Of a DNA stretch of 6,206 bases, positions 5,088 to 6,206 are shown in pieces (position 1 is the first letter of the stretch; each line of letters opens with the position of its first letter). The DNA lies in assembly GCA_029933365.1 (NCBI GenBank), contig JAOZOH010000031.1, positions 24,090 through 30,295 of the forward strand. Reading direction: 5' to 3'. The notes under the pieces are model-generated. The model did no database searches. It was not told where the DNA came from and saw nothing but the letters and a program-made list of their open reading frames with translations. Both the position numbers and the translations under genes were made by a program. The stretch comes from Desulfuromusa sp. (GTDB taxonomy: Bacteria > Desulfobacterota > Desulfuromonadia > Desulfuromonadales > Geopsychrobacteraceae).

Positions 5088-6125
5088 ATGCGGGAAACGA
5101 TTGATTTAGATAGCGCACTGAAACGGCAGTGCAATGGCGCTTTAGTCATTGATGTGCGGACTCCGGCTGAGTTTGCTGAAACGACCATCCCCGGTGCGGT
5201 GAATGTGCCGATCTTCAGTAACGAGGAACGGATTGAAGTTGGTACGGTGTTCAAAGAGCAGGGGAAAAAGGATGCCCGCAAGCTGGGAGTTCGGCTGGTC
5301 GCGCCAAAAATCCCCATGCTAATGGATCAGGTTGAGGAGTATCGTCAGGGACATCCCGGCCCGGTGATTGTGTTCTGCTGGCGCGGTGGGATGCGTTCAC
5401 TGGCGATGACTTCATTCATGAATCTGGCGGGGATTCCGGCACAGCAGCTGCTTGGCGGGCACAAGGGTTTTCGGCGTAAAATTCTCGATTATTTTGAGCG
5501 GCAGCAATGGCCGCCGGTTTTTGTTTTGCGGGGATTAACCGGGACAGGGAAAACCAGAGTGTTACAGCAACTGGCAACGATGAACTATCCGGTGGTTGAC
5601 CTCGAAGGGCTGGCAAACCATCGTGGTAGTGCGTTTGGTGCACTGGGGCTGGAACCGCAACCATCACAGAAAAAGTTTGAAGCGCTCCTCTGGGCTCGAC
5701 TGGAAGAGCTGAAAAATAGTCCCTATCTGGTCACCGAAGGGGAGAGCCTGCATATCGGCCGAATTATGGTGCCAAAACTATTTCACCAAGCGATGCAGAT
5801 TCAGACCAGCCTCTGGATCACTGCTTCTCTCAATGTACGGACGCAGATTATCCTTGAAGATTATCCCGCTCTCGATCAATTAAAAGAGCAGTTCCAGAAA
5901 CCGATCAATGCATTGAAAGAACGGCTGGGCGGCAAAGTGGTTGCCGAGTTTCTTGAATTGCTGGAAACCGGACAGTGGGACAAACTGGTGCGGGATCTGA
6001 TGGTGCGCTATTATGACCCCCTCTACCTTCATACTCTGCCGGAACGGCGGGTTGAAATTGAGTTGGAAACAGTTGATTTGGCAACCAAAAAGGTTGCCGA
6101 GGTTCTGGATGAATTGACAAAATAA
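5088..6125 (+). CDS. mnmH: tRNA 2-selenouridine synthase MnmH (SelU)
   Basis: This enzyme replaces the sulfur of 2-thiouridine at the wobble position of tRNA-Lys, tRNA-Glu and tRNA-Gln with selenium, using selenophosphate, via a geranylated intermediate. From ATG 5088 it is 345 residues. A rhodanese domain (about 5-140) starts with VIDVRTPAEF and carries the catalytic Cys at 97 in FCWRGGMRS. A P-loop domain follows, with GLTGTGKT (149-156) and the family signature DLEGLANHRGSAFG (171-184). With this start both IDVR and Cys97 fall at the same residue numbers as in E. coli MnmH, which supports 5088 over the longer frame from GTG 4989 or ATG 5067. The whole protein is slightly shorter than E. 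coli's 364. It diverges from tRNA-fMet, which is not a substrate. Its presence implies that the cell makes selenophosphate. Confidence 0.95.
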   Translation: MRETIDLDSALKRQCNGALVIDVRTPAEFAETTIPGAVNVPIFSNEERIEVGTVFKEQGKKDARKLGVRLVAPKIPMLMDQVEEYRQGHPGPVIVFCWRGGMRSLAMTSFMNLAGIPAQQLLGGHKGFRRKILDYFERQQWPPVFVLRGLTGTGKTRVLQQLATMNYPVVDLEGLANHRGSAFGALGLEPQPSQKKFEALLWARLEELKNSPYLVTEGESLHIGRIMVPKLFHQAMQIQTSLWITASLNVRTQIILEDYPALDQLKEQFQKPINALKERLGGKVVAEFLELLETGQWDKLVRDLMVRYYDPLYLHTLPERRVEIELETVDLATKKVAEVLDELTK

Positions 6126-6144
6126 ATATTAAGTTCGAAGGTTT

Positions 6145-6165
6145 CCTTCTCCCTTGGGGAGAAGG
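6145..6165. repeat. palindromic repeat hairpin downstream of mnmH
   Basis: CCTTCTCCC (6145-6153) and GGGAGAAGG (6157-6165) pair perfectly over 9 bp around the loop TTG. It is 18 of 21 bases identical to the hairpin at 4969-4989, in the same orientation. It lies 20 bases after the mnmH stop. No U-run follows, so it is not a standard Rho-independent terminator, although the stem could slow polymerase or protect the mRNA 3' end. Confidence 0.7.
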
Positions 6166-6202
6166 GATGCTTACATAATTTTAAAGAAACTGAGGAACTA
6201 AT

Positions 6203-6206
6203 ATGA
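6203..6206 (+). CDS. probable start of the next gene (cut by window edge)
   Basis: An ATG at 6203 is preceded by GAGGA (6192-6196) with 6 nt spacing, a good ribosome binding site, on the same strand as mnmH and 77 bases after its stop. Only the first codon is visible, so the product cannot be named. selD, which makes the selenophosphate that MnmH uses, is a known neighbour of mnmH in some bacteria, but that is only a guess here. Confidence 0.4.

Overview
The window looks like ordinary chromosomal DNA from a Gram-negative bacterium of moderate GC content, with AT-rich intergenic regions and sigma70-type promoters. CheV, a single-gene FtsH unit, Sel1-repeat proteins and the selenouridine enzyme MnmH together would fit Desulfuromonadia or a related proteobacterial group. 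That placement is inference and of low confidence. I see no integrase, transposase, CRISPR array or toxin-antitoxin pair, and no clear evidence of a new biological system.

Layout from left to right. Positions 1-53 hold the first codons of a minus-strand gene whose translation matches a Sel1 repeat. An AT-rich divergent region rich in palindromes (54-215) separates it from cheV (216-1181, plus strand), a chemotaxis coupling protein with a CheW domain and a receiver domain. A 15-bp hairpin at 1200-1232 lies between cheV and a convergent gene for a nine-repeat Sel1 protein (1236-2384, minus). Upstream of that gene on the same strand is ftsH (2495-4426, minus), the membrane AAA+ zinc protease. 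Its leader region (4427-4734) holds a good sigma70 promoter and a possible heat-shock promoter. Next comes an initiator tRNA-fMet gene (4780-4856, minus) with its own promoter and Rho-independent terminator. Divergent from it is mnmH (5088-6125, plus), tRNA 2-selenouridine synthase. The start of a further gene appears in the last four bases.

The genes look like independent transcription units rather than one pathway. The points most worth a second look are: cheV lying between two Sel1-type genes; a GC-rich palindromic repeat family on both sides of mnmH, which makes the longest possible mnmH reading frame start inside a repeat; the likely true mnmH start at 5088, which puts the active-site cysteine at residue 97 as in E. 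coli; and the two overlapping promoter candidates for ftsH.
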